Shown here: positions 1-8,623 of the stretch, piece by piece
Layout: each line of letters starts with the position of its first letter
Position numbering within the stretch: position 1 is the first letter of the stretch
Assembly (NCBI GenBank): GCA_022704645.1
Contig: JAKJGA010000001.1
Coordinates: 1-40,982 of the forward strand
Origin: Spirochaetota bacterium
GTDB lineage: Bacteria; Spirochaetota; UBA4802; JAFGJZ01
DNA length: 40,982 bases
Direction: 5' to 3'
Position numbers and translations under genes: made by a program
Notes under the pieces: model-generated
What the model was told of the DNA's origin: nothing
The model's database searches: none
Seen by the model: the letters and a program-made list of their open reading frames with translations, nothing else

Positions 1-19
1 GTAAAGGCTTTTTGTATTC

Positions 20-215
20 AAAACGGGATTGAAGAATAAAATACCCGCGTTTGCCGTCTGGGAGAAGCGCTTAGAACCACGGTAAACGTGGGTTCTCGCA
101 CGGGCAATTTGGTCTTCTTCCGAAGAAGCGTGACCTACAGACCCGGATATAAAAATCCCTCTAAAGAATTAGGTTCAAGAGCATTGACCCTTCGCGAACA
201 ACGCAGGCATAATCA
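20..215 (+). ncRNA. Structured RNA candidate, possibly 6S-like
   Basis: No convincing reading frame spans this region, but it is rich in stems. An AGAACCACG arm (73-81) pairs with CGTGGGTTCT (87-96), enclosed by TTGCC (51-55) with GGGCAA (102-107). Other stems are CTTCTT/AAGAAG (114-128), CGGG/CCCG (24-47) and GGTTCAA with TTGACC (172-189). The order of an apical ACCAC hairpin, a second hairpin, then GGTTCAAG and a GC-rich AGGCAT end resembles the skeleton of bacterial 6S RNA, which binds RNA polymerase. That match was made by eye and is weak. Strand and ends are uncertain, and the 5' part may lie outside the window. It could instead be the leader of the next gene. Confidence 0.35.
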
Positions 216-259
216 ATATAAGAATACAAGGTTTAACGGGCAAGCAAATTTCGCAAATT

Positions 260-2785
260 ATGAGAAGAATTATAATAGCTCTTTCATTATTTCTGAGTAC
301 TTCATTATTATCTAACCGGATTACTTCAGAGAAAATTGATTCTACCCTGAGAACTCTGCATTTTAATGTTCATTATGAAAAAGGGTATGAGGCGAATGCC
401 GTAAGAACTGCAGAATATGCAGAACTGGCATATGAATATCTTTCAGAAAAATTCCGGATTAGGACTGATTACGTTACTGATATAATTCTTTATCAGAATT
501 CCTGTGATTATAAAAATACATGGATTGTTGATATCAATTATGACGATTCAGTATTGGCTTTTTCATCACCTGAAAATAGATATATAGTTCTGCCTTTTTA
601 TTCAGAAAGAAAAACATTAAAAAAAATAATATTTCATGAGATGACTCATGTTTTCATCCATAAATATATAAAACAGAAAAGCTGTTATAAAAAAATTCCT
701 TCAGAGTTGGAAGAAGCATTTTGTGAATATTTTTCCGGCGGTTACGACTCACATGAAATTATGATTCTTCGGGATATGATACTTTCTAAAAATCCGCTTA
801 ATTATAGTTATAGAAAATATTATGCTTCGTATTATCCGGATTCATCTATAATATCAGCTTTTGCATTGCGTCTTATTTCAGAAAGACATGGTGAGGATGC
901 TGTTCTTAAAATTCTTTACGATGTGTTGTCCGGAGGAAACTATCGTGATATTATTGATCATCTTGCCGGCGGAGACGGAGAGTTGTCAGGATTTCTGGAA
1001 AAAAAAGCAGAACATGATGATTCTGAAATGAACTTCCCATATTCTGAAATATTACCGTTGAGTAAATCCGTATCTGATTTTTCTATTTCCGAAGAAGGTA
1101 TGGTCGGCGTTAATTACGGAGGATCAATCGTTCTTTATAAAAACGGTAAAAAATTGTATTCAAAAAGGCGCAGTATTTCCGGAAGAACATTGATTTTAAA
1201 TGATATAGCTATGTCTTCTGGCCGGATTGTTTATTCCATATTGAAAAACGGAATCCGATATGCTGTTGTATTAGATTTAAATGAAAGTGAAAAACATATT
1301 CAGATACCTGTTAAAAATTCCGATCTGATTAAAATTTCAAGCTGCGGCAATTATTTATATTATCTCATAAGATCAGCATCATCAAATATCATCGCGGAAT
1401 TTTCTATAAATTCCAATGCTTCAAGGATAATTTACAGTACCGGAAATCATATCTATGATTACATTGTTTCGGCTAAAAATATTTATATATCTGAAGATTC
1501 GGATAAGTCCTCAGTATTAAAAAAAATAGATTATTCGGCAAAGACAGAGAGAACCATTGCACAGATTAAAGCTTTTGATCTGGCAATCAGCGGCAGATAT
1601 CTGTATTTTTCGTCAGATAATGACGGGACTTTTCAGATTTACAGCATTGATACGGATAATTACAGTATTCTCCGCCATACAAATTCTTCCACATCTGCGA
1701 AGAAGCCTTTCGTTTCGGGAGAAAAGCTTTATTTCTCTGTTTTCAGAAACATGTCCTGGCATATATCCGAAAAACAGATTCTTGGTACTGCTTATATACC
1801 GCTTACATTATCTGTTGAACAGTCAAAACCATATTATGATTTCAAGGATTCGGATTTTTCGGATTTGCAAAACCGCTTGATTCCAATTCCCGGTTTCAAT
1901 GTGTCCATATTTAATTCGCGTTTTTCCGGAATGTTATCATTTTCCATTTCAGGACTCACTAATCAAAATTCATTTAATATCAAAACCGAATACAAATATA
2001 GAAAGAAAGAAGAGAAAGACGCTTCCGCCGCTGTGTATTTCAATTCTGATAATGGAATTCTGAATTATCAGGCGGGATTTTATCACCTGAAGAATCCGGA
2101 ATTTAATGATGGATTATCTGTAAGTATGCCTTTTTCATTATCTTTCGATAAACAGGATACTTTGTATGCAAAAGCATTTCTCCCATTAACTTGTTATTTT
2201 TCTATCGGTTCGGCATTTTATTATCAACACAGCGGCAATGAATATTATAAAACTGCAGATGCTTATATTCTGTATGATACATGCGATAATGTAATTGCAT
2301 CTGAGAAATCCGGTGTTTTTTTTAAAAGCGATTTCTTATACACTTTCTCAAAAAATGCATTTTCGTCTTATTTTGTTTTGTTTGATATTTACGCAGATAT
2401 ATCTCCTTTATCGCTTTATTATAAAGGTTCATTCTATAAAAGCCGCTTTGAGTATAAATCGTCTTATATGGAATTTTTATCAAAGGATGATTTTGAAATA
2501 TCATCTGAAATCATGCAGAAAAATAAATTTTCCTTAACTTTCGATTTTAATGAAATCAGTTCATGGAGGAATTATTTTGATGTTCCGCTCAGTGCCGGAA
2601 TATTTTGGTCCAGATATTATTATGGAAATCCGGATAAAATAAATTATTTCAATGAAGCCGGTTTTACTGTTTTTGTTGAAAATTCAAACGGTCTTTTTTT
2701 ATATCTTGACTACGGAAAGACTTACCGGTACAGAGAAGGCTTGAGCGGCGGAGGTGTTTCTTTCGGCGCCTCTTTTTCAATATAA
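260..2785 (+). CDS. Exported gluzincin metallopeptidase with propeller and beta-barrel-like C-terminus
   Basis: An 841-residue protein with an N-terminal signal peptide (residues 1-18, Arg-Arg then a hydrophobic run). Residues about 30-245 look like an MA-clan zinc peptidase: HEMTH at 126-130 is HExxH, and ELEEAFCEY at 149-157 supplies the likely third ligand Glu. Residues about 262-530 are a series of short beta-rich repeats ending in phrases like GRYLYFSSDNDGTFQIYSID, typical of TolB/WD40-like propellers. The last 300 residues alternate aromatic and polar residues as in outer-membrane beta-barrels. Probably surface-exposed or periplasmic. No Shine-Dalgarno is visible before ATG 260; the signal peptide supports this start. 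Substrate unknown. The peptidase call is good; the barrel is inference. Confidence 0.72.
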   Translation: MRRIIIALSLFLSTSLLSNRITSEKIDSTLRTLHFNVHYEKGYEANAVRTAEYAELAYEYLSEKFRIRTDYVTDIILYQNSCDYKNTWIVDINYDDSVLAFSSPENRYIVLPFYSERKTLKKIIFHEMTHVFIHKYIKQKSCYKKIPSELEEAFCEYFSGGYDSHEIMILRDMILSKNPLNYSYRKYYASYYPDSSIISAFALRLISERHGEDAVLKILYDVLSGGNYRDIIDHLAGGDGELSGFLEKKAEHDDSEMNFPYSEILPLSKSVSDFSISEEGMVGVNYGGSIVLYKNGKKLYSKRRSISGRTLILNDIAMSSGRIVYSILKNGIRYAVVLDLNESEKHIQIPVKNSDLIKISSCGNYLYYLIRSASSNIIAEFSINSNASRIIYSTGNHIYDYIVSAKNIYISEDSDKSSVLKKIDYSAKTERTIAQIKAFDLAISGRYLYFSSDNDGTFQIYSIDTDNYSILRHTNSSTSAKKPFVSGEKLYFSVFRNMSWHISEKQILGTAYIPLTLSVEQSKPYYDFKDSDFSDLQNRLIPIPGFNVSIFNSRFSGMLSFSISGLTNQNSFNIKTEYKYRKKEEKDASAAVYFNSDNGILNYQAGFYHLKNPEFNDGLSVSMPFSLSFDKQDTLYAKAFLPLTCYFSIGSAFYYQHSGNEYYKTADAYILYDTCDNVIASEKSGVFFKSDFLYTFSKNAFSSYFVLFDIYADISPLSLYYKGSFYKSRFEYKSSYMEFLSKDDFEISSEIMQKNKFSLTFDFNEISSWRNYFDVPLSAGIFWSRYYYGNPDKINYFNEAGFTVFVENSNGLFLYLDYGKTYRYREGLSGGGVSFGASFSI

Positions 2786-2798
2786 TAAAGGAGTTACC

Positions 2799-3380
2799 AT
2801 GGAACGTAAGGCAGACATTAAGCGTAAAACGAGCGAAACTGATATATCGCTGAAAATAAATCTTGATGACAACTCACCTTCGGAAATATCTACAGGGGTT
2901 CCCTTTTTTGATCATATGCTTAGTGCGTTTGCAAAACATGGACAATTTTGTCTTGAAATCAGATGCGATGGAGACACTCACATCGATGACCATCATTCGG
3001 TCGAAGATATAGGAATTGTTATGGGGCTTGCTTTCAAAAAAGCGCTTGGTGATAAAAAAGGTATTTCAAGGTTTGGTTTTGCTTCTGTTCCCATGGATGA
3101 TTCTCTGGCGCAGGTTTCTGTGGATTTTTCCGGGCGTGCTTACTATAAATATAGCGGCTGTGAATTAAGCGGATATATTTCTGATTATGCTGAAGAACTT
3201 ACCAATGAATTTTTTTATGCGTTTGCGGCAAATGCAGGAATGAATCTTCACGCTAATCTGATTTACGGTCAAAACCGCCACCACATTCATGAGGCATTAT
3301 TTAAGGCTCTTGCGGTAGCTGTCCGTGAAGCAAAGAAAATTGTTTCTGATGAAATTCCTTCAACAAAGGGAGTGATATGA
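2799..3380 (+). CDS. hisB: Imidazoleglycerol-phosphate dehydratase
   Basis: Catalyses dehydration of imidazole glycerol phosphate to imidazole acetol phosphate in histidine biosynthesis (cytoplasm). The 193-residue protein has the usual monofunctional length. The metal-binding signatures are present: DDHHSVED at residues 63-70 and HHIHE at 161-165, with the FFDHML motif at 36-41. The start is ATG 2799 because AAGGAG lies just upstream; an in-frame upstream extension would overlap the preceding gene and lacks a ribosome site. It is the first gene of a his cluster, and its stop overlaps the hisH start (ATGA). There is no fused HisB phosphatase domain. Confidence 0.97.
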   Translation: MERKADIKRKTSETDISLKINLDDNSPSEISTGVPFFDHMLSAFAKHGQFCLEIRCDGDTHIDDHHSVEDIGIVMGLAFKKALGDKKGISRFGFASVPMDDSLAQVSVDFSGRAYYKYSGCELSGYISDYAEELTNEFFYAFAANAGMNLHANLIYGQNRHHIHEALFKALAVAVREAKKIVSDEIPSTKGVI

Positions 3381-3988
3381 TTTCAATAATTGATTACGGC
3401 ATGGGCAATCTCAGATCTGTTGCAAAAGCCGTTGAACTTTTTACCAAAGATGTTCAGATAATAAGAGATCCTGATGAGATAAGGAAATCTTCAGCGATTA
3501 TTATTCCCGGCGACGGGGCTTTTCCGGCTGCAATGAAAAATCTTTCAAGCGGCGGCTGGATAGAGCCTCTGCGTGAACATATTGCTTCTGACGGGTATTG
3601 TCTGGGCATATGTCTTGGATTTCAGATTTTATTTTCATCAAGCGAAGAATTTTCGTACAATGAAGGATTGGATGTGATAAAAGGCAGGGTTGTCAGATTC
3701 AGCGACTCTTCGCTCAAAGTTCCGCACATGGGATGGAACAGAGTTGATTTTAATTCAGAGAATAAATTTTTAAAAGGAATTGAAAGCGGAACATATTTCT
3801 ATTTCATTCATTCTTTTTACCCCGTAGATGTTGAGCCTTCATCTGTTATAGCTACAGCGGATTACGGCGGGCGTTTTACATGCGTAGCGGGACATGGGAA
3901 TTTGATAGCATCACAGTTTCATCCAGAAAAAAGCCATGAAGCAGGGCTTAAAATTATTAAGAATTTTGTTGAGGAATCATGCAGATAA
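3377..3988 (+). CDS. hisH: Imidazole glycerol phosphate synthase, glutaminase subunit
   Basis: Class I glutamine amidotransferase subunit that feeds ammonia to HisF, giving IGP and AICAR. At 203 residues it has normal length. The nucleophile is Cys79 in GICLG (77-81), and the other triad members are His181 and Glu183 in QFHPEK. The PHMGWN motif at 115-120 is typical of HisH. Its ATG overlaps the hisB TGA by 4 bases, with GGGAG 5 bases upstream, so it is translationally coupled. Its synthase partner hisF is not in this window and must be encoded elsewhere. Confidence 0.97.
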   Translation: MISIIDYGMGNLRSVAKAVELFTKDVQIIRDPDEIRKSSAIIIPGDGAFPAAMKNLSSGGWIEPLREHIASDGYCLGICLGFQILFSSSEEFSYNEGLDVIKGRVVRFSDSSLKVPHMGWNRVDFNSENKFLKGIESGTYFYFIHSFYPVDVEPSSVIATADYGGRFTCVAGHGNLIASQFHPEKSHEAGLKIIKNFVEESCR

Positions 3989-4701
3989 TACCGGCGATTG
4001 ATATAAGAAACGGAAAATGCGTCCGTCTTGTTCAGGGAGATTATTCCCGTCAGATAAATTATGAGAATGATCCCGTCTCGCAGGCTATGTTTTTTGAAGA
4101 CTGCGGAGCGAAAATAATTCATGTGGTAGATCTTGACGGAGCAAAAGAAGGACATCCGGTAAATTCGGGACTAGTCCGTGAAATACGTTCAAGAGTAAAT
4201 GTTGAAGTTGAAATCGGAGGCGGCATCCGCACCGAAAAAGACATATGTCTTTATGCAGATGCAGGCATAAACAGAATTATCATCGGTACCAAGATTCTCA
4301 ATCCTGAGTTTTCGGATACTATTTCCAAGTATAAAGACTCTATTGTTGCAGGGATTGATGCTAAAGACGGCAAGGTTGCTACACATGGATGGGTAAATGT
4401 TTCAGAGCATAATGCTCTTGATGTTATCCGTAATCTTTGCTCGCAGGGAGTTAACCGTATAATTTTTACGGATATAGCTACAGACGGCATGATGCAGGGA
4501 CCAAATTATGATTCTTTAAAGCAGATTCTTGATAATATCCCGGGAGTTGCACTGGTCGCTAGCGGCGGTGTTTCGTCTGTTGATGATGTAAAAAAACTTA
4601 AAATGCTTGAAAAAAACGGGCTCTTCGGCTGTATTATAGGGAAGGCTATATACGACGGTATGATAGACCTAAAAGAGGCGGTCAGAATAGCGAATGGCTA
4701 A
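3979..4701 (+). CDS. hisA: ProFAR isomerase (phosphoribosylformimino-AICAR-phosphate isomerase)
   Basis: A (beta/alpha)8 barrel enzyme that converts ProFAR to PRFAR by an Amadori rearrangement in histidine biosynthesis. The protein is 240 residues. The acid/base aspartates are Asp8 (AIDIRNGKCVRL) and Asp127 (AGIDAKDG); phosphate-binding GGGIR (80-84) and FTDIATDGM (163-171) are present. It overlaps the hisH end by 10 bases with GAGGA just before the ATG. The acidic Asp127 and the lack of HisF hallmarks favour HisA over HisF. Confidence 0.96.
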   Translation: MQIIPAIDIRNGKCVRLVQGDYSRQINYENDPVSQAMFFEDCGAKIIHVVDLDGAKEGHPVNSGLVREIRSRVNVEVEIGGGIRTEKDICLYADAGINRIIIGTKILNPEFSDTISKYKDSIVAGIDAKDGKVATHGWVNVSEHNALDVIRNLCSQGVNRIIFTDIATDGMMQGPNYDSLKQILDNIPGVALVASGGVSSVDDVKKLKMLEKNGLFGCIIGKAIYDGMIDLKEAVRIANG

Positions 4702-5782
4702 GAGCTCCGAAAAAAACGATAAAGCTCAGCTTGAATATTTTGAAAGAAAGATATTCGATTTAAAGCAGCTCATAGAGATAAGCAAGGGTCTTAACTCGAC
4801 TCTGGAGTACAATGTTCTCATCGACTCAATTTTGCTTACATGCATGGGTCAGATGCAGCTTGTGAAAGCCGGGATATTTTTTAAAAAGAATTTTGATGAT
4901 GAGTATTTTTCTCTACACCGCAATCACAAAGGAATTGAGCTGAACAGAGATACTGATTACGTAATTCCAAACGATTCATATCTTGCCGGTCTTCTTGCCG
5001 GAAATGACCGTTGTTTTACTGCTAGTGAAATATATGCCGATTCAAATGTATCACCCGCGGAGAAGGATATGCTTTCGAGTATTAATCCTACTCTTCTTGT
5101 TCCGCTCAAGGGTAAGGGGAAATTTCACGGGATTATACTTTTAGGCGATAGAATAAGAAATTGTGATTTCTCAGATGAAGAAAAAGAATACCTGCTTGAT
5201 ATTGCATCTCTTGCAGGTATCGCAATTGAGAATGCATACCTTTACGAAGTCGCAACTACCGACATGATGACTAAACTCAAGATTCATCATTATTTTCAGA
5301 CTGTTTTAACAGAAGAAATCAAACTTGCCTATCAGATATTGACACCTGTTTCACTTTTGATGCTTGATATAGATAATTTTAAAGAATTCAATGATACCTA
5401 CGGACATCTTTGCGGTGATATTGTTTTAAAGAATGTTTCATCTCTCGTAAAAAAGAACTGCCGTCAGATAGATACTGCTGCTAGATACGGCGGAGAGGAA
5501 ATTGCAGTTATTTTAACGCGAACTAATCTTGATGACGCTTTGAATGTTGCAGAAAGAATACGCGATCAGATTGCAAGCAGCAGGATAACTCATGATGGGA
5601 AAGAACTTAAAACAACTGTTTCCATAGGTGTTACAGAGTTTGACCGTTCGATTAAAGAAAACAACAATACAATGATAGCCAGAGCGGATTCAGCTCTTTA
5701 TGATTCGAAAAGATCCGGAAAAAACCGTGTTTCTTTCTGTACTTCTGGCGGAAAAACCGGAGATATCAATGGCCCGCGTTAA
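4694..5782 (+). CDS. GAF-GGDEF diguanylate cyclase
   Basis: A 362-residue cytoplasmic protein. A short N-terminal helix (residues 10-40) leads into a GAF-like sensor domain (about 40-185), followed by a GGDEF domain (about 188-350). The active-site signature is RYGGEEI (residues 264-270), a functional variant of GGDEF. RQID at 257-260 is an intact RxxD inhibitory c-di-GMP site in the standard position. No membrane segment is seen, so the ligand is probably intracellular. Its ATG lies inside the hisA end (8-base overlap), an unusual coupling to an amino-acid operon. Expected to make c-di-GMP from two GTP; the GAF ligand is unknown. Confidence 0.9.
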   Translation: MAKSSEKNDKAQLEYFERKIFDLKQLIEISKGLNSTLEYNVLIDSILLTCMGQMQLVKAGIFFKKNFDDEYFSLHRNHKGIELNRDTDYVIPNDSYLAGLLAGNDRCFTASEIYADSNVSPAEKDMLSSINPTLLVPLKGKGKFHGIILLGDRIRNCDFSDEEKEYLLDIASLAGIAIENAYLYEVATTDMMTKLKIHHYFQTVLTEEIKLAYQILTPVSLLMLDIDNFKEFNDTYGHLCGDIVLKNVSSLVKKNCRQIDTAARYGGEEIAVILTRTNLDDALNVAERIRDQIASSRITHDGKELKTTVSIGVTEFDRSIKENNNTMIARADSALYDSKRSGKNRVSFCTSGGKTGDINGPR

Positions 5783-6491
5783 GAAAGACCCGTTAAAAGC
5801 TGTTCTTCCCAAAAAAACGTCAACCAGAGCTAAGAAGAAAACTTCGAGTGCTCATTATGTTTTGATTATAATGATTCTTGTTGCTGTAATTGCCGTTCTT
5901 GCCGTTAACATTCTTGATTATAATCCGGCAGCATCACATGTGCAGAAAGAATTGCCGCATGAAGATTCGGTTAAGTCACAGGAAAAACCTTCAGATGATA
6001 AAACTGAGATTGCTGATGAAATTAAAGATGAAAAAAATGATGAAAAAAAAGAAAACAGCGAAGAAAATCTTCCAAAGCAGGTTAAGGTAAAAAGTTTTTT
6101 TATTTCCGTAAATGAAGACAGCGGAAAGATAAAATATATCCCGTTTGAACGGTCAGTTCCGGCAGGAAATGATCTGCGTGAAGCTCTGACAGTTTTATCG
6201 AAGGGGCTTTCGCGCGATGAAGAGAAAAAAGGATTTCTTTCAAGTATACCTAAATCGCTGAAAGTACATTCAGCGGTAATACGCGGCGGAATTGCATATA
6301 TCGATGTATCTTCGGATATTTCTCATGAGGCATTCGGAGATATCGCACTCAGCCGTGTTAATCAGATCTATTATACTGCGAGGCAGTTTCCCGGAGTTAA
6401 AGGAATCTCCATTACCGTCAACGGTAAAAAAGTTAATTCCATAGGACAGGATGGACGAATAATACAGTGGCCGATAAGGAATCCTCTTTGA
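5769..6491 (+). CDS. Membrane-anchored GerMN-domain protein
   Basis: A 240-residue protein: a basic N-terminus, one membrane segment (about residues 30-48), a charged Lys/Glu-rich linker (60-105), then a GerMN domain (about 108-235), with a typical ending (VNQIYYTARQFPGVKGISI, VNGKKV). GerMN domains occur in Bacillus germination protein GerM and in spirochaete envelope proteins; they are periplasmic or extracytoplasmic and of uncertain biochemical role. ATG 5769 is chosen because GGAG lies 6 bases upstream and it follows the cyclase with a 14-base overlap; the longer in-frame form would lie deep inside the cyclase gene. Confidence 0.85.
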   Translation: MARVKKDPLKAVLPKKTSTRAKKKTSSAHYVLIIMILVAVIAVLAVNILDYNPAASHVQKELPHEDSVKSQEKPSDDKTEIADEIKDEKNDEKKENSEENLPKQVKVKSFFISVNEDSGKIKYIPFERSVPAGNDLREALTVLSKGLSRDEEKKGFLSSIPKSLKVHSAVIRGGIAYIDVSSDISHEAFGDIALSRVNQIYYTARQFPGVKGISITVNGKKVNSIGQDGRIIQWPIRNPL

Positions 6492-7018
6492 ATTTTGAAA
6501 TTGAATTAAAAGCATATTATGATGATGAAGACGAGTTGCGTAGAAAACTTGAATCTTTAGGTGCTGTGTTCGTTTCCAGGCTTGAAGAAGAGGATGTTTA
6601 TTTTTCACATCCTTCAAGGGATTTCGCTGAAACAGGAGAAGCTTTCCGCATTAGAAAAAGCGGCAATGATTTTTGTTTTACTTACAAAGGACCAAGGCAA
6701 TCGTCCGGAATAAAGGTTCGCGAGGAGATTGAGTTTTCCATCGGAGATTATTCTGCAGCTTATGCGATGATAGAGAAGCTATCTTTTATGCCCCGCGGCA
6801 GAGTTAAAAAGGTAAGAGAAATATTTAATTATTCTGATTTTACAATTTGCCTTGATGATGTAGAGGAAGTCGGAAAGTTTATTGAGGTCGAAAAAATCGG
6901 TTCTGATAAAGATGTAATAGAACAGGAAATACTTGTAATTGCGCAAAAGCTTGGAATAAATCGTCTTGAAAAGCGGTCTTATCTGACGATGCTCATGGAT
7001 ATTAAAAAAAACTCATAG
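6467..7018 (+). CDS. CYTH-domain protein, class IV adenylate cyclase-like (CyaB family)
   Basis: A 183-residue CYTH (triphosphate tunnel) protein. The ExExK signature is EIELK at residues 11-15, followed by YF-HPSRDFAETGEAFRIR, a conserved charged strand pattern (KVREEIEF) and FIEVEKIG near the end. Family members are adenylate cyclases, thiamine triphosphatases or polyphosphatases; the length and FxxTGEAFRIR pattern best fit the CyaB-like group, but the substrate cannot be read. The GTG at 6467 overlaps the GerMN gene by 25 bases. An alternative TTG at 6488, with AAGGA 7 bases upstream and a TTGA overlap with the previous stop, is at least as likely and would remove 7 residues. Confidence 0.85.
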   Translation: MADKESSLNFEIELKAYYDDEDELRRKLESLGAVFVSRLEEEDVYFSHPSRDFAETGEAFRIRKSGNDFCFTYKGPRQSSGIKVREEIEFSIGDYSAAYAMIEKLSFMPRGRVKKVREIFNYSDFTICLDDVEEVGKFIEVEKIGSDKDVIEQEILVIAQKLGINRLEKRSYLTMLMDIKKNS

Positions 7019-7078
7019 AAATCATTTTTTAAGTAAAATTTCTGTTTCAAATCCGTATTAATTACTGAGGAGAAACGA

Positions 7079-8596
7079 ATGCTTGCCAAAACTCTATCCC
7101 TTGGAATTAACGGGATTACTTCACAGATTGTCGAAATCGAAATAGATCTTATTAAGGGTCTGCCGGGTTTTACAATAATCGGACTTCCTGATTCGGTCAT
7201 TAAGGAATCAAAGGATAGAATACGGAGCGCAATTGAAAATTCCGGTTATATATTCCCGCCGCATAATTATATCGTAAATCTTGCGCCCGCAACTTTCAGA
7301 AAACAGGGTTCGAATTATGATCTTGCAATAGCATTGGCTATTTTGAATATAACCGGTCAGATATCTCTGCCGGAAAAGCCTATTCCTGTTGTAGGTGAAG
7401 TTTCACTCGACGGTGATATTAGAGGCGTAAACGGTGTGATATCGATGGTCATAGCGCTTTACGATCTCGGTTACAAGGAAATAATCCTTCCATACTATAA
7501 CCGCATAGAAGCATCATCTCCGGGACTGATTGATATTTATGCTGTAAAAAATCTTCGTGAAGCAGTAGATGCAGTTAACGGTGAAAGTGAAAAATATGTT
7601 TATGAAGAAAAGGGTTTTGAAAGTGAAGAATGCCTTTATGATTTTAAACATGTCTATGGTCACGAAACCGTAAAACGTGCTATAGAAATAGCTGCTGCCG
7701 GAAATCATAATATATTAATGTACGGCCCTCCGGGAAGCGGAAAAACTATGATTGCAAAATCACTTCCATCAATACTGCCGAATCTTTCGAAACAGCAATC
7801 GATTGTAACAACAATGATTCATTCAGTTTCGGGAGTTCTGCCTTGCGGAATAGGTTTAAAAAAAATACCGCCGTTTAGAACACCTCACCATACTTCATCC
7901 GATGCTGCATTAGTCGGGGGCGGAAAGATCCCCGGAGCAGGTGAGATCTCATTGGCTCATAACGGCGTCCTTTTTCTGGATGAATTTTCGGAATTTAAAA
8001 ATAATGTTCTTCAATCATTGCGTCAGCCGCTTGAAGATTATGAAATTACTGTTTCCCGTGCTTACGGTTCAGTAACTTTCCCGGCGGATTTCATGCTTGT
8101 TGCATCGAGTAATCCTTGTCCGTGCGGATATCTTTTTGATGATAAAATAAAGTGCAAATGTCCGCCTCATATTATAAAAAACTATTTCAGAAAAATCGCA
8201 GGACCGATCCTTGACAGAATTGACATTGAGGTTTATGTTCCGCGTATTAATTACCGGGAACTTATGAGTGTTTCCGAATCTGAACATTCAGATTCAATTA
8301 AAGAAAGAGTCAGTTCAGCGCGGAGGATACAACGCAAAAGATTTGAATCCGATTCTCATGAATATAATTCACGGATGACAAGCTCTCAGACAAAAAAACA
8401 TTGTAAGCTCGATTCTGATTCTTCGGATTTTCTTGAAAAAGCATCAATTTCATTAAATCTTTCGACCCGCTCGCTATTTCGTGTCTTGAAAGTTGCAAGA
8501 ACAATCGCGGATCTTGATGAAAGCGGAAATATCGAAAAGAAGCATCTGGCAGAAGCTTTGTCGTTCAAAAATCTTCAGAAGTTTTACGATGTATAA
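7079..8596 (+). CDS. comM: YifB/ComM family Mg-chelatase-like AAA+ ATPase
   Basis: A 505-residue protein of the YifB/ComM family. Residues 1-165 form the Lon-protease-like N-terminal domain (LPGFTIIGLPDSVIKESKDR). The AAA+ module has Walker A GPPGSGKT (216-223), Walker B VLFLDEF (297-303) and the family motif FRTPHHTSSDAALVGGG. A Cys cluster (SNPCPCGY then KCKCPPH) likely binds zinc. In naturally competent bacteria ComM is a hexameric helicase that promotes branch migration during transformation; in others the role is not clear. GAGGAG precedes the ATG. It lies 60 bases after the CYTH gene, probably in the same transcript, and converges on valS. Confidence 0.93.
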   Translation: MLAKTLSLGINGITSQIVEIEIDLIKGLPGFTIIGLPDSVIKESKDRIRSAIENSGYIFPPHNYIVNLAPATFRKQGSNYDLAIALAILNITGQISLPEKPIPVVGEVSLDGDIRGVNGVISMVIALYDLGYKEIILPYYNRIEASSPGLIDIYAVKNLREAVDAVNGESEKYVYEEKGFESEECLYDFKHVYGHETVKRAIEIAAAGNHNILMYGPPGSGKTMIAKSLPSILPNLSKQQSIVTTMIHSVSGVLPCGIGLKKIPPFRTPHHTSSDAALVGGGKIPGAGEISLAHNGVLFLDEFSEFKNNVLQSLRQPLEDYEITVSRAYGSVTFPADFMLVASSNPCPCGYLFDDKIKCKCPPHIIKNYFRKIAGPILDRIDIEVYVPRINYRELMSVSESEHSDSIKERVSSARRIQRKRFESDSHEYNSRMTSSQTKKHCKLDSDSSDFLEKASISLNLSTRSLFRVLKVARTIADLDESGNIEKKHLAEALSFKNLQKFYDV

Positions 8597-8616
8597 AATA
8601 TTATTTTATACATCGT
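8586..8616. terminator. Perfect 13-bp palindrome between comM and valS
   Basis: ACGATGTATAAAA and its exact reverse complement flank a 5-base TATTA loop. The palindrome contains the comM stop codon and ends 8 bases before the valS stop, between convergent genes. It probably acts as a bidirectional terminator, but the stem is AT-rich and there is no clean U-run outside it, so termination strength is uncertain. Confidence 0.5.
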
Positions 8617-8623
8617 TTCCGGT

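Noticed and set aside
130..155. TACAGACCCGGATATAA resembling the 3' P4 region of RNase P RNA
   Set aside because: The conserved bases before it and a partner P4 strand are not visible, and the following sequence does not end like rnpB.
88..315. 75-residue plus-strand frame across the 5' region
   Set aside because: It starts at GTG without a ribosome site, runs through the stem-rich region and into the peptidase signal sequence, and its composition is unlike a protein.
4701..5782. hisF expected next to hisH and hisA
   Set aside because: The gene after hisA is clearly a GAF-GGDEF protein; no second HisF-like barrel is in the window.
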